64,000 nucleotides of DNA from Neobacillus massiliamazoniensis. GTDB taxonomy: Bacteria; Bacillota; Bacilli; Bacillales; Cytobacillaceae. The stretch covers positions 248,001-312,000 of the forward strand of contig NZ_CVRB01000004.1 in NCBI RefSeq assembly GCF_001048695.1, in the 5' to 3' direction. A model generated the notes under the pieces. The model was not told the DNA's origin. It worked only from the letters and a program-made list of their open reading frames with translations, and searched no databases. Of this stretch, positions 56,067-64,000 are shown one piece after another. Each line of letters starts with the position of its first letter. The stretch's first letter is position 1. Position numbers and translations under genes: made by a program.

Positions 56067-57263
56067 ATGTATAAGTTGTATTGTAGAACGTATCAAGGCA
56101 CTATGAAAATTGCCTCATATCTTATGCCATGGCGTAAACCAGATTTATTAGAAGGAGAAAATAGCCTAAGTAAGCTACCAAAGCTAATAAAAAGTAAAAA
56201 TATTGATGCCGTACTAATTGTAACTGACAAGGGAATTACCTCTATAGGATTGATGGATGAATTTTTGAAAGGACTAAAGGAAGAGGCAGTAATCTTTTTT
56301 GTGTATGACAAAACGGTTCCAAATCCAACCATCGATAACATTGAGGAAGCTTTACAAATTTACAAAGCAAACAATTGCAAGGGTATTGTTGCATTTGGTG
56401 GCGGTTCGCCAATGGATTGTGCAAAAGGTGTGGGTGCACGTGTGGCGAGACCAAATAAGAGCATACCACAGATGAAAGGTGTACTAAAGATTGGGAAAAA
56501 GTTGCCGCCTCTTTTTGCCATACCAACAACCGCTGGCACAGGGAGTGAAGCAACACTTGCTGCAGTTGTATCCAACAGCAAGACCCATGAAAAATATGCA
56601 ATTATGGATACACCACTTATTCCACATTATGCTGTACTTGACCCTTTGCTAACTGTTAAACTACCGCCGCATATTACAGCAGCAACCGGAATAGACGCTT
56701 TAACACATGCAATCGAGGCATACATTGGCAGAAGTAATACAAAGGAAACAACACAGTACAGTAAAAAGGCTGTAAAATTGATTTTTGAAAATCTTTATGA
56801 GGCATATTCAAACGGGACAAATATCACGGCTCGGACCAATATGCAAAAGGCAGCTTATTTGGCCGGTATTGCCTTCACTCGGGGCTATGTTGGCTATGTC
56901 CATGCCATTGCCCATACACTTGGTGGTTTTTACTCCGTACCACATGGTCTGGCTAATGCGATCATCCTTCCATATGTCCTGGATTATTATGGAGAGTCTA
57001 TTCGCAAACCTCTGGCCGAATTGGCTGAAATTGTTGGCATTGGTGAACCAGCTGATACTCATGAACAAAAAGCAAGAAAATTTATTGAAGCAATTAAAGA
57101 GCTTAACAGAAGAATGGATATTCCCGAAAAAGTAAGCGGTATTGTTGACAGCGATATCCCTTTGATGGTACAACGTGCCATAAAGGAAGCCAATCCACTT
57201 TACCCAGTGCCAAAAATTCTGTTTAAGGAAGATTTATTTCATCTCTATCAACTTATTAAATAA
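56067..57263 (+). CDS. iron-containing alcohol dehydrogenase
   Basis: A 398-residue group III (Fe-ADH) dehydrogenase. NAD-binding GGGSPMDCAKG near 110, PTTAGTGSEATLAAVV near 155, and metal-ligand histidines in ALTHAIEAYIG, HAIAHTLGGFYSVPHGLANAIILP are intact. The substrate cannot be told from sequence. AGCGAGG precedes the ATG. An aldehyde dehydrogenase follows after element A4, so the pair may oxidise an alcohol to an acid, or the reverse. Confidence 0.92.
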   Translation: MYKLYCRTYQGTMKIASYLMPWRKPDLLEGENSLSKLPKLIKSKNIDAVLIVTDKGITSIGLMDEFLKGLKEEAVIFFVYDKTVPNPTIDNIEEALQIYKANNCKGIVAFGGGSPMDCAKGVGARVARPNKSIPQMKGVLKIGKKLPPLFAIPTTAGTGSEATLAAVVSNSKTHEKYAIMDTPLIPHYAVLDPLLTVKLPPHITAATGIDALTHAIEAYIGRSNTKETTQYSKKAVKLIFENLYEAYSNGTNITARTNMQKAAYLAGIAFTRGYVGYVHAIAHTLGGFYSVPHGLANAIILPYVLDYYGESIRKPLAELAEIVGIGEPADTHEQKARKFIEAIKELNRRMDIPEKVSGIVDSDIPLMVQRAIKEANPLYPVPKILFKEDLFHLYQLIK

Positions 57264-57264
57264 T

Positions 57265-57449
57265 GGCTGTGTTAAACTTGCCTGTTGATTTGCGCTCCAG
57301 GCGCTTCGCTTTCCGCGGGCGTTCCGGGGAGCCTCCTCGGCGCTTAAGCGCCTGTGGGGTCTCCCCTGCCCCTTACTCCCGCAGGAGTCTCGCGCCTTCC
57401 GCTCCAATCAACATAGTTTCATTAATCAACATTGACCTTCAACACAGCC
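57265..57449 (+). mobile_element. family A MITE-like element, copy A4 (short form)
   Basis: 185 bp; ends GGCTGTGTTAAA and TTCAACACAGCC. It lacks the inner insert of A1-A3, with CCGCAGGAGTCTCGCGCC continuous. The flanks (AAATAAT and AAGTAAT) look like a decayed target duplication. It starts just after the stop codon of the alcohol dehydrogenase gene and ends 36 bp before the next gene. Confidence 0.85.
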
Positions 57450-57485
57450 AAGTAATAAGAACAAACCGTTAAGAGAGGATATATA

Positions 57486-58856
57486 ATGGAAAACTATAAA
57501 ATATTAGTGCAAAATCAAAAATCTTTTTTCCGCACGAACAAAACAAAAGATATCGGTTTTCGATTAGATGCACTTCAAAAGCTCAGGAACGCTATTAAAA
57601 AATGTGAGAAAGAGTTGATGGATGCATTAAAAGCTGATTTAAATAAATCCGAATTTGATGCCTATTCAACTGAAATCGGTTTTGTCCTTGAGGAAATCCG
57701 TTTCACCATTAGAAACATAATGAAATGGGTCAAACCTGAAAAAGTGAAAACCCCCCTTACTCATATTGGCTCAAAAAGCTTTCTTTATTCTGAACCATAT
57801 GGCGTGGTGCTGATCGTTGCACCTTGGAATTATCCTTTTCAATTGGCGATTGCACCGTTAATTGGTGCGATCGCTGCGGGAAACTGTGCGATTATCAAAC
57901 CTTCAGAACTTACACCAAGGACATCTGAAATATTAGAAAGACTTGTGGAGGAAATTTTCCCGAAAGAGTATATATCAGTTGTCCTTGGAGGAGTCGAGGA
58001 AAGTCAATCACTTCTAAATGAAGAAGTTGATTATATTTTTTTTACTGGAAGTGTCGTCGTTGGGAAAATCATTATGGAAGCCGCAGCAAAGAATTTGACC
58101 CCTGTCACATTAGAGTTAGGTGGAAAAAGCCCTTGTATTATCCATAAAGATGCTAATTTAAAGGTAGCAGCAAAACGAATTGCCTGGGGGAAATTTACCA
58201 ACTCAGGGCAAACCTGCATTGCACCCGATTATTTATATGTGCATCAAAACATTAAGGCTGAATTTTTACATCACTTAAAAGATGCAATTAGGGAGTTATA
58301 CGGGGAGAATCCGCTCGACAATCCGAATTATACGCGTATCGTAAGTGAAAAACATTTTAACCGGCTACAATCTTTTCTAAACAATGGAGAAATTTTATTA
58401 GGCGGAAAATCCAATCCAAAAACATTAGTCATTGAACCAACCGTTCTAGGCAATATTTCTTGGGAAGATTCCGTTATGAAGGACGAGATTTTCGGTCCAA
58501 TTCTTCCAGTGCTGGAATATGATGTTCTTGCACATGTTATCGATGGAATTCATCGTCATCCAAATCCGCTCGCGCTTTATCTTTTTTCAGAAAATAACAA
58601 CGTTCAACAGGAAGTAGTAAACAGCATTCCTTTTGGTGGCGGCTGCATAAATGACACGGTTTATCATTTTGTCTCTCCCTATTTGCCGTTTGGCGGTGTC
58701 GGGTCCAGCGGTATGGGTGCCTATCACGGAAAGGGAAGCTTTGACACTTTTTCACACAAAAAGAGCATCCTAAAACAAACAACATTATTTGATATCCCAT
58801 TTAGATACCCAAATACGAAGAATGGACTTAAGAAAATAAAGTATTTCCTAAAATAG
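57486..58856 (+). CDS. aldehyde dehydrogenase
   Basis: A 456-residue class 3-type aldehyde dehydrogenase, shorter than the common 480-500-residue forms. VAPWNYPFQL, the glutamate in TLELGGKSPCI and the nucleophile cysteine in FTNSGQTCIAPDY are all there. The C-terminal extension is short and basic (GLKKIKYFLK) and could contact the membrane. AGAGAGGATATATA precedes the ATG. It is close in design to YwdH of B. subtilis. A terminator follows. Confidence 0.93.
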   Translation: MENYKILVQNQKSFFRTNKTKDIGFRLDALQKLRNAIKKCEKELMDALKADLNKSEFDAYSTEIGFVLEEIRFTIRNIMKWVKPEKVKTPLTHIGSKSFLYSEPYGVVLIVAPWNYPFQLAIAPLIGAIAAGNCAIIKPSELTPRTSEILERLVEEIFPKEYISVVLGGVEESQSLLNEEVDYIFFTGSVVVGKIIMEAAAKNLTPVTLELGGKSPCIIHKDANLKVAAKRIAWGKFTNSGQTCIAPDYLYVHQNIKAEFLHHLKDAIRELYGENPLDNPNYTRIVSEKHFNRLQSFLNNGEILLGGKSNPKTLVIEPTVLGNISWEDSVMKDEIFGPILPVLEYDVLAHVIDGIHRHPNPLALYLFSENNNVQQEVVNSIPFGGGCINDTVYHFVSPYLPFGGVGSSGMGAYHGKGSFDTFSHKKSILKQTTLFDIPFRYPNTKNGLKKIKYFLK

Positions 58857-58861
58857 TAATA

Positions 58862-58900
58862 AAAAAAAACAGAAAGAACTCAATCTCTTTCTGTTTTTTT
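58862..58900 (+). terminator. terminator after the aldehyde dehydrogenase gene
   Basis: AAAACAGAAAGA/TCTTTCTGTTTT stem with a T7 run. Confidence 0.88.
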
Positions 58901-58906
58901 ATTTTT

Positions 58907-59006
58907 GGCTGTGTTAAACTTGCCTGTTGATTTGCGCTCCAGGCGCTTCGCTTTCCGCTCCAATCAACATAGTTTCAAAAATCGACAAATGACCTTTAAC
59001 ACAGCC
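58907..59006 (+). mobile_element. family A element, internally deleted copy A5
   Basis: Exactly 100 bp with both intact ends (GGCTGTGTTAAAC and TTTAACACAGCC). The middle is missing: the sequence passes from CGCTTTCCGC directly to TCCAATCAACA. In A4 TTCCGC occurs at both break points, so deletion by short direct repeats is the likely origin. A TTTATTTTT repeat on both sides may be its target duplication. Confidence 0.88.
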
Positions 59007-59013
59007 TTTATTT

Positions 59014-59589
59014 TTAAGCATTTTTTACAATGGTAAATTTATTAATCCAAGCTTGCATCCGGATGAACAATAACATAAAGAGGGATGACATAATGACACC
59101 TTTTACAATGTTGAATGGCAGGATAGCCGGTACCACTAAATTCCGCATATCAGGGAATTTCAATAGTGCTGTATAGGCTGGCATAATGAAAAAGTAATTA
59201 AAGATACTCATCATGACTGCCATTGTAATGGTTCCAACAACGAGGGCCAGCGTCATACCCTTTCTCGTTTTCATTTTGGCATATAAATAATAAGTAGGCA
59301 GGATGAACAGGATTCCTGCTAAAAAGTTAGCAATATGTCCTACAGGAATTCCTGTTTGACTTCCTGTCGCTATATAATTAAGTACATTTTTGAAAAATTC
59401 AACCAATATCCCTGCGAACGGACCAAATATTAATGCTGCAATCAATGCCGGGATGTCACTAAAATCGACAAATAAGAAATTCGGGAATAGCGGCAACGGA
59501 AAGTTTAATAGCATTAATAAATAAGCAATACTACTCAACATTCCGATGGAAACCATAGCCTTTACCTTTGTTCTCTTCATTTTCTTCAT
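59014..59589 (-). CDS. ribU: riboflavin transporter RibU, ECF S component
   Basis: RibU (YpaA in B. subtilis) is the substrate-binding membrane part of an ECF riboflavin importer and uses the shared EcfAA'T module. Its 191 residues form about six membrane segments; LLNFPLPLFPNFLFVDFSDIPALIAALIFGP and GIPVGHIANFLAG are family features. The start at 59589 has GGAG 8 nt upstream. The FMN riboswitch and terminator upstream show it is shut off when FMN is plentiful. Confidence 0.95.
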   Translation of the reverse strand: MKKMKRTKVKAMVSIGMLSSIAYLLMLLNFPLPLFPNFLFVDFSDIPALIAALIFGPFAGILVEFFKNVLNYIATGSQTGIPVGHIANFLAGILFILPTYYLYAKMKTRKGMTLALVVGTITMAVMMSIFNYFFIMPAYTALLKFPDMRNLVVPAILPFNIVKGVIMSSLFMLLFIRMQAWINKFTIVKNA

Positions 59590-59658
59590 CTTCCTCTCTC
59601 CTTTTTTGATCCATCACGTTAGGAAGAGAGGTCCAGCCATATTAGATGCCCATCGAAA

Positions 59659-59695
59659 TAAAAAACTCCCTCAAAAATACTAATTTGAGAGAGTT
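59659..59695 (-). terminator. FMN-riboswitch-controlled terminator before ribU
   Basis: Stem AACTCTCTCAAA/TTTTGAGGGAGTT followed by TTTTATTT on the minus strand, between the aptamer and ribU. Confidence 0.85.
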
Positions 59696-59754
59696 AACAA
59701 AGGCACGCTAAATAAACATTCAATTAACTTTTATTTTTTGAACGTTTGCAGAAC

Positions 59755-59882
59755 CTCCATCTTCTCCCATCCAGACTATACTGTCGGCTTTGGAATCACA
59801 CCAAATCCTGCCCTTACAGGCTCGCGGGCTTAGAGTATGAACTCAATACCGCCGATCGGGAATTTCACCCTGCCCCGAAGAT
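59755..59882 (-). promoter_or_regulatory. FMN riboswitch (RFN element)
   Basis: All standard parts can be read on the minus strand: CGGGGCAGGGTGAAATTCCCG, then CGGCGGTA, AGCCCGCGAGC, GATTTGGTGTGATTCCAAAGCCGACAGT (in two parts) and TAGTCTGGATGGGAGAAG. It precedes a terminator and ribU, so FMN binding should stop transcription. Confidence 0.97.
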
Positions 59883-59906
59883 AGATCGATATGAAATTAT
59901 AAATTT

Positions 59907-59935
59907 ATTATACTGAAAAGGTTAGAGTTTGTGAA
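59907..59935 (-). promoter_or_regulatory. sigma-A promoter for the FMN riboswitch and ribU
   Basis: TTCACA (59930-59935), a 17-bp spacer and a perfect TATAAT (59907-59912). The -10 contains the stop codon of the small gene upstream, and the -35 is inside its coding sequence. Confidence 0.75.
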
Positions 59936-60084
59936 GTACTAGGCACACTATTCACCAAATAATAATGATTATTCCCCTTCATATCAGACATGCTTGTTTC
60001 AGAATGCTTTCCACCTAAAAATAACAAACTGACACAAAGTCCCATTATTATGGCAATCAAAAACCTTTTAAAATAGTCCAACAT
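59908..60084 (-). CDS. small single-pass membrane protein
   Basis: A 58-residue protein, MLDYFKRFLIAIIMGLCVS.., with one hydrophobic segment (about residues 8-25) and a polar tail. The frame is open further upstream, but AGGAGG 6-7 nt before the ATG at 60084 fixes the start. I do not recognise its family. It lies between rsiX and ribU and overlaps the ribU promoter. Confidence 0.65.
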   Translation of the reverse strand: MLDYFKRFLIAIIMGLCVSLLFLGGKHSETSMSDMKGNNHYYLVNSVPSTSQTLTFSV

Positions 60085-60175
60085 ATTTTTCCTCCTGGTA
60101 AAAGTTTTCACCTCCTCACCATATGTGTTGCCACTTTAATTTAGAACAGTTTTGAAATGGATCAAATGGATTTGT

Positions 60176-60219
60176 AAAAAAAGGATGTCCCTTAAGTTTT
60201 GACACTTTAGGGACATCCT
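60176..60219 (-). terminator. terminator after sigX-rsiX
   Basis: Stem GGATGTCCCTAA/TTAAGGGACATCC with a T7 tail. GGATGTCCC also occurs at the ends of family B elements, so this terminator may be an element remnant. Confidence 0.88.
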
Positions 60220-60227
60220 CTGCAACA

Positions 60228-61421
60228 TTATTGGGTCAAACGTAAATTAGGAGCAATTGGAACCTTTATTTCTTTTGATAAATCGAATGGACCGATAGAT
60301 GCGATTTGGGCATTTTCAAACATCACTTTTTCAGCCCCAAATTCCTTTGCAGTTAGCAATATTGCTTCAAGTGAATGCATTGTACTATTGTCGTTTTGCA
60401 AAGTCGAAGAATCATTTAAGGTTAAGTTTAATATATGATTATTTATTATAGCTTCTTTAAAATGTAGTGTAGAAGGAAGTGATGGTTTTAATCCCCCATC
60501 CGGATGATCAGTTCCCATTGCTTCTAATGCAGCTTGGATATTTTTATACTTTGTGGTTGAAGGAACTAAAAAAGGTAATTTCTTTCTATTTGGATAATAA
60601 AAGAAATAGGCATGGTTTGTTTCCGAATCAATATTTATTTCACTCATTTCACCATAATTCCCAAAGGCAATACCCGGCTGACCATTCGTTGTTAGCTTAA
60701 TTTTCTTGATATGGCTATCTGCAGCAACATCTTTTTTTATAATATTTATAAAATTAGTTTCATTAGCTGAACCTTGCCCATATGGATGATTCGTTGGAAC
60801 ATCCACGACGATACTGTTGTCTTGGTCCAGTTTAATGGTAGCATTCATGGGATAATAATCACTTAAACCCCATTCTTCCTCCTTTAATGAGGCCATGTTT
60901 TCATTAAATAATGTCAGCCATGTTTTATCTTTAGTACCATGGACAATTGTTGAAATGGGTACTAGAATCTGGGCCTCATTGTCAGGAATCCAATATGTCA
61001 AAACAGTTCCATCCCCTAATTCATCCTCATAAACAGCCGTTTTAAGGCTAGCATCCTGGGATTGACTTTGTTTTGCATTACCTAAAAGAGGCTTTTCCTT
61101 CGAAGCGGATTCCTCATTCTTCGGTGTAATAGAAGAATCTCTCTTAACGCTTAAGGTTGAAGCCTTCTGATCCGACGCCATATGATTTTGTGCTGATCGG
61201 TCTGATGAGGATAGATGGGTATCCATTAATTTAGGCATTAAAATAATAAATAGGAGCAGTGCAGTAGCTGCAGCAAGACCCGAAATTAGCCAAAGTGTTT
61301 TTTTTCTTTTTTTAAAAGAAAGGTTTTGGTAAATGTCATGAGGATTGCGATGATCTTGTATTTTTGGCATTTGCCTAAGTAAATCTTCGAGCTGTTTATC
61401 GCTCCACTCTGACCTTTTCAC
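60228..61421 (-). CDS. rsiX: anti-sigma-X factor RsiX
   Basis: RsiX holds the ECF sigma factor SigX inactive at the membrane. The 397-residue protein has a cytoplasmic N-terminus (about 1-40), one membrane segment (about 43-62, LWLISGLAAATALLLFIILM) and a large extracytoplasmic part with two probable GerMN-like domains (for example DDNEAQ.. TVLTYWIP and KKLPFLVPSTTKYKNIQAALEAM). The GTG start, 9 nt after GGAGG, overlaps the end of sigX by 26 nt, so the pair is translationally coupled, as usual for sigma/anti-sigma genes. Confidence 0.92.
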   Translation of the reverse strand: MKRSEWSDKQLEDLLRQMPKIQDHRNPHDIYQNLSFKKRKKTLWLISGLAAATALLLFIILMPKLMDTHLSSSDRSAQNHMASDQKASTLSVKRDSSITPKNEESASKEKPLLGNAKQSQSQDASLKTAVYEDELGDGTVLTYWIPDNEAQILVPISTIVHGTKDKTWLTLFNENMASLKEEEWGLSDYYPMNATIKLDQDNSIVVDVPTNHPYGQGSANETNFINIIKKDVAADSHIKKIKLTTNGQPGIAFGNYGEMSEINIDSETNHAYFFYYPNRKKLPFLVPSTTKYKNIQAALEAMGTDHPDGGLKPSLPSTLHFKEAIINNHILNLTLNDSSTLQNDNSTMHSLEAILLTAKEFGAEKVMFENAQIASIGPFDLSKEIKVPIAPNLRLTQ

Positions 61422-61947
61422 TATCCATTCCCTCCTTAATGGATATAATTTCCATTTGTTTCTTTAAAAACTTTAAAGAGCGATGCTGAGTTGTTTTTAC
61501 TTTACTCTCAGTCCATCCTAATACATGAGCAGTTTCTGCAATTGATAAATCATTCAAATAACGGAGGATAATGACCGCTCTTTGGTCCACAGTGCAATAT
61601 GCTAGACATTTATATACCCATTTTATCTCTTCTTTTTGCACTGCAATTTCTTCAGGTATAGGATAGTCATCCTTCACTTGATTGAGTGACCAATCGAATT
61701 TATCGAGCAGCTTCTTCTTCCAACCCTTTTGCTTTCGAAAAAAATCGATGGCAACATTTTTGGCAATGGAAAATAACCATGTTTTCTCACTACTTTTCCC
61801 TTCAAAACGATCATAGGATTTAAATACCCTTATATAAACTTCTTGAACAAGGTCTTCAGCATGTTCCTTGTTTCGAACCAAATAAAAAAGAAATTGAAAT
61901 ATGTCATGATGATATTTGTGGTAAAGCTCATCGAAAACGGAGTCCAT
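61396..61947 (-). CDS. sigX: ECF sigma factor SigX
   Basis: An ECF sigma factor with region 2 (about 10-75: FQFLFYLVRNKEHAEDLVQEVYIRVFKSYDRFEGKSSEKTW in parts) and region 4 (about 120-170: VIILRYLNDLSIAETAHVLGWTESKVKTTQHRSLKFL in parts). In B. subtilis SigX affects cell-surface charge and resistance to cationic peptides. The ATG at 61947 is 6 nt from GGAGGG; a TTG one codon upstream is less likely. The 183-residue length is normal. Its own ECF-type promoter lies upstream. Confidence 0.93.
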   Translation of the reverse strand: MDSVFDELYHKYHHDIFQFLFYLVRNKEHAEDLVQEVYIRVFKSYDRFEGKSSEKTWLFSIAKNVAIDFFRKQKGWKKKLLDKFDWSLNQVKDDYPIPEEIAVQKEEIKWVYKCLAYCTVDQRAVIILRYLNDLSIAETAHVLGWTESKVKTTQHRSLKFLKKQMEIISIKEGMDSEKVRVER

Positions 61948-61974
61948 CAATTTCCCTCCCCGTTCATTGAATTA

Positions 61975-62000
61975 GTCGATGGGTAAGAAAAAAAGTTTCA
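61975..62000 (-). promoter_or_regulatory. ECF autoregulatory promoter of sigX
   Basis: TGAAAC (61995-62000), a 16-bp spacer starting with seven T residues, and CGAC (61975-61978). This fits the -35 and -10 forms of SigX/SigW-type promoters. Confidence 0.7.
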
Positions 62001-62073
62001 CCTTTTTTAAATATAGACGTTATCTTGAAAAAAAGGAAGAAATTTTTGGAAGGGTTCTTCATTCTTCCATAAG

Positions 62074-62100
62074 AAAAACCCATCTGAATTTAGATGAGTT
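62074..62100 (-). terminator. terminator after resDE
   Basis: Stem AACTCATCT/AGATGGGTT with a TTTC tail on the minus strand. Confidence 0.75.
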
Positions 62101-62144
62101 TTAAAATGTTTCCCGTGTATCAAGAACATTCGGCATAATCATTT

Positions 62145-63941
62145 TTATTTTTCTGTTTTTCGAGGGATCATAAAGGTAAATGTCGTTCCTTGGCCAATTT
62201 TACTTTGAACAGAAAGATACCCTCGATGTGCTTCGATAATATTCTTCGCAATGGCAAGACCTAATCCTGTTCCGGCTCTACTTCTTGTGCGAGCTTTATC
62301 TGCTTTATAAAAACGTTCAAAGACGAACGGTAAATCCTCTTCTGAAATTCCTGAACCAGAATCTGTTACTTCCACAATAATTCCTTTTTCTTCGCTTGCT
62401 ACATTTAATTGAACAGTTCCACCAATTGGAGTATGTCGAATCGCATTATCAATTAAGTTAGTCAAAACCTGTTCAATTCGATCAGGATCAAAGGAAACAG
62501 GTGTCATTTCGGCCTCAATTCCTAAATTTAACTGGATTCCATTGTCACGTGCAAGCCCTTGAAATTTACGGATAATTCGATTCATAAAGGATGAAAGCTC
62601 AACTTTTTCAAGCGTCAAATGGATATGCCCTGATTCCATTCTTGCTAAATCAAGAAGTTCATTTACAAGCCGGCCCATTCTTAGAGACTCATCATATATA
62701 ACCTTAGCCATTTCTTTTTTATCTTCCTGTGTTTCTGCAATATCATCAACAATTGCTTCACTATAACCTTGCAGCATGGATATAGGCGTTCTCAGTTCAT
62801 GGGATACATTGGCAATAAAATCCTTCCTCATCTTCTCCAGTTGTCTATCCTCCGTCATATCCCTTAAGACTGCTACAGCACCACGAATAAAACGATTACT
62901 GTATAGAGGACTTACTAATATCACCCAATGACGCCCCTGTAAGGAAATCTCACCCATTCGTTCTTTTTCCGTGTCGACTACCTGTTGAAATAAGTCCATA
63001 ACTTTTGATGGAATGGCCTCCGAAGTGGAACCTTGTTCACCTTGTTCATAGTACCAATACTGAAGAAACCGATCAGCTGGAGGATTGGTAATTAGGATCG
63101 TTCCATCACGATTAAAGGTGATGACACCATCAGCCATACTGCTAAGGATACTAGAAAGCAGTTCCTTTTCCTGATTTAGGGCATTCATGTTAAATTTCAA
63201 TTGTCTTCCCATTTGATTAAAGGCGGTAGCCAGTTCACCTATTTCATCATGAGTAAGCATTGGAACTTTTGTATCAAACTTTCCCCTTGCAACTTCAAAG
63301 GCTGCCTCTCTCATTTTTCTTAACGGTGCTGTGATTCTTGTTGATAAAAAGAAAGCAAAAATGGTTGTTAGAATGATGGCAACACCGGCTACAAGTAGAA
63401 TGAACATCGTTGTTGAATGGGTGGTTTCTTGTGTGACTTTTAATGATTGATAAATAAATACGGCACCGTTTACTCCCGAAGAAAAATGTATAGGGACACC
63501 ACTTATGGAATAGGTGCTGGTATCCTTTATTTTTCCGGTCTTGTGAGTAGGCAGGATCAATAATTTTTCCACGGTCTTATTTTTTGCTAAAACCTTTGAT
63601 AAATCAGGATCATTTTTAATATCAGAAATCGTTAATCCCTTTTCTTTATCTGTGTTTGGAGAGTAATAAACTTCATTATTATTTTTTATGATCACCACTT
63701 TGGTAACATCATCGACCATGTGCCATGATATTTCTAAACTAAGTGGAAACTGTTCATCAGAGTGATTTTCCATAACATACGCAATTTTTTTTGCTGAATT
63801 TGTTAAATCCTTTTTCGTTTCATCAATACTGTAGTTTTGGAAATATTCTAGAAGCATGACTGTTAATATGAACAGTACAAATGATACTAGCAATAAAATG
63901 GTAAACCATAGCTTACCAACTACACTTCTCAGGAAGGTCAT
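62145..63941 (-). CDS. resE: sensor histidine kinase ResE
   Basis: ResE controls anaerobic and aerobic respiration genes with ResD. The 598 residues contain: first membrane segment (9-30), an extracytoplasmic domain (about 31-175), second segment (178-200), HAMP (200-252), PAS (about 260-370, [19 protein letters not shown]), HisKA with the phospho-His in [16 protein letters not shown] (about 382), and HATPase with [10 protein letters not shown] and [12 protein letters not shown]. The ATG overlaps the TGA of resD (ATGA). Targets in B. subtilis include cytochrome genes; the qcr operon here is a plausible one. Confidence 0.95.
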   Translation of the reverse strand: MTFLRSVVGKLWFTILLLVSFVLFILTVMLLEYFQNYSIDETKKDLTNSAKKIAYVMENHSDEQFPLSLEISWHMVDDVTKVVIIKNNNEVYYSPNTDKEKGLTISDIKNDPDLSKVLAKNKTVEKLLILPTHKTGKIKDTSTYSISGVPIHFSSGVNGAVFIYQSLKVTQETTHSTTMFILLVAGVAIILTTIFAFFLSTRITAPLRKMREAAFEVARGKFDTKVPMLTHDEIGELATAFNQMGRQLKFNMNALNQEKELLSSILSSMADGVITFNRDGTILITNPPADRFLQYWYYEQGEQGSTSEAIPSKVMDLFQQVVDTEKERMGEISLQGRHWVILVSPLYSNRFIRGAVAVLRDMTEDRQLEKMRKDFIANVSHELRTPISMLQGYSEAIVDDIAETQEDKKEMAKVIYDESLRMGRLVNELLDLARMESGHIHLTLEKVELSSFMNRIIRKFQGLARDNGIQLNLGIEAEMTPVSFDPDRIEQVLTNLIDNAIRHTPIGGTVQLNVASEEKGIIVEVTDSGSGISEEDLPFVFERFYKADKARTRSRAGTGLGLAIAKNIIEAHRGYLSVQSKIGQGTTFTFMIPRKTEK

Positions 63942-64000
63942 TCATTTATAACCTCAAATTTGTAACCCACTCCCCATACTGTTACAATCATTCTTGCAGC
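63938..64000 (-). CDS. resD: response regulator ResD, last codons only
   Basis: The last 20 codons are in the window, ending [15 protein letters not shown] and stop. The VWGVGYKFE sequence is the typical end of an OmpR/PhoB-type winged-helix DNA-binding domain, and the position before resE identifies it. The rest lies beyond the right edge. Confidence 0.9.
   Translation of the reverse strand, partial: AARMIVTVWGVGYKFEVINE

Noticed and set aside
57263..57472. 69-codon frame after the alcohol dehydrogenase gene
   Set aside because: It is the translation of element A4.

Overview
The window is a chromosomal segment of a spore-forming, bacillithiol-producing member of the Bacillaceae. It is AT-rich, and its gene order closely follows the Bacillus subtilis panB-to-resD region. 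Almost all genes lie on the minus strand. Spore genes (spoIVA, sleB-ypeB, cotJABC, ypjB), the bacillithiol genes bshA, bshB1 and ypdA, TRAP (mtrB) and a b6c-type qcr complex support this. The species cannot be fixed from the sequence alone.

Layout, left to right. 0-0.5 kb: 5' end of panB behind a structured leader that looks like a transcription attenuator. 0.5-6.1 kb: birA, cca, bshA, bshB1, mgsA, dapB, ypjD, tightly packed with overlaps. 6.3-9.6 kb: ypjC (plus strand), a YugP-type metallopeptidase, ypjB, ypjA. 9.7-14.3 kb: qcrCBA, ypiF, ypiB, ypiA. 14.3-15.2 kb: an unrecognised protein with a hint of a degenerate amidohydrolase fold. 15.6-26.8 kb: the aromatic supraoperon (aroA, tyrA, hisC, aroH, aroB, aroC), ndk, the menaquinone genes hepT-menG-hepS, and mtrB-folE. 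The trp operon expected between hisC and aroH, and cheR expected between aroC and ndk, are absent. 27.2-34.9 kb: hbs, spoIVA, yphF, yphE, gpsA, der, yphA. 35-42.9 kb: ypzI, fni, a four-S1-domain protein, plsC-like, cmk, ypfB, ypeB, sleB, prsW. 43.2-48.2 kb: asparaginase, ypdA, gudB (with a perfect cre match upstream), mecB/ypbH and a CBS-domain protein. 48.3-49.5 kb: cotJABC on the plus strand. 49.7-54.9 kb: ypbF, ypbE, ypbD, recS, ypbB and fer. 55.1-58.9 kb: glutathione peroxidase-like gene, iron alcohol dehydrogenase and aldehyde dehydrogenase, an accessory insertion relative to B. subtilis. 59.0-64 kb: FMN-riboswitch-controlled ribU, a small membrane protein gene, sigX-rsiX with an ECF autoregulatory promoter, resE and the last codons of resD.

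The most unusual layer is not protein-coding. At least three families of interspersed repeats fill the gaps. Family A (five copies) is a non-coding, MITE-like element with terminal inverted repeats and clear 8-bp target duplications in three copies. One copy has inserted across the stop codon of aroB and changed its C-terminus. Family B (three copies) has the same core but different ends and carries a built-in terminator hairpin. Family C is a set of palindromic repeats often found beside terminators; two related copies flank hbs, and one sits inside the cotJ operon. All eight A and B copies point the same way.

No CRISPR array, tRNA, rRNA, prophage or transposase gene was seen. The best candidates for new biology are the panB leader attenuator, the A/B elements and their effect on aroB, retention of TRAP without a local trp operon, and the unrecognised protein at 14.3-15.2 kb.
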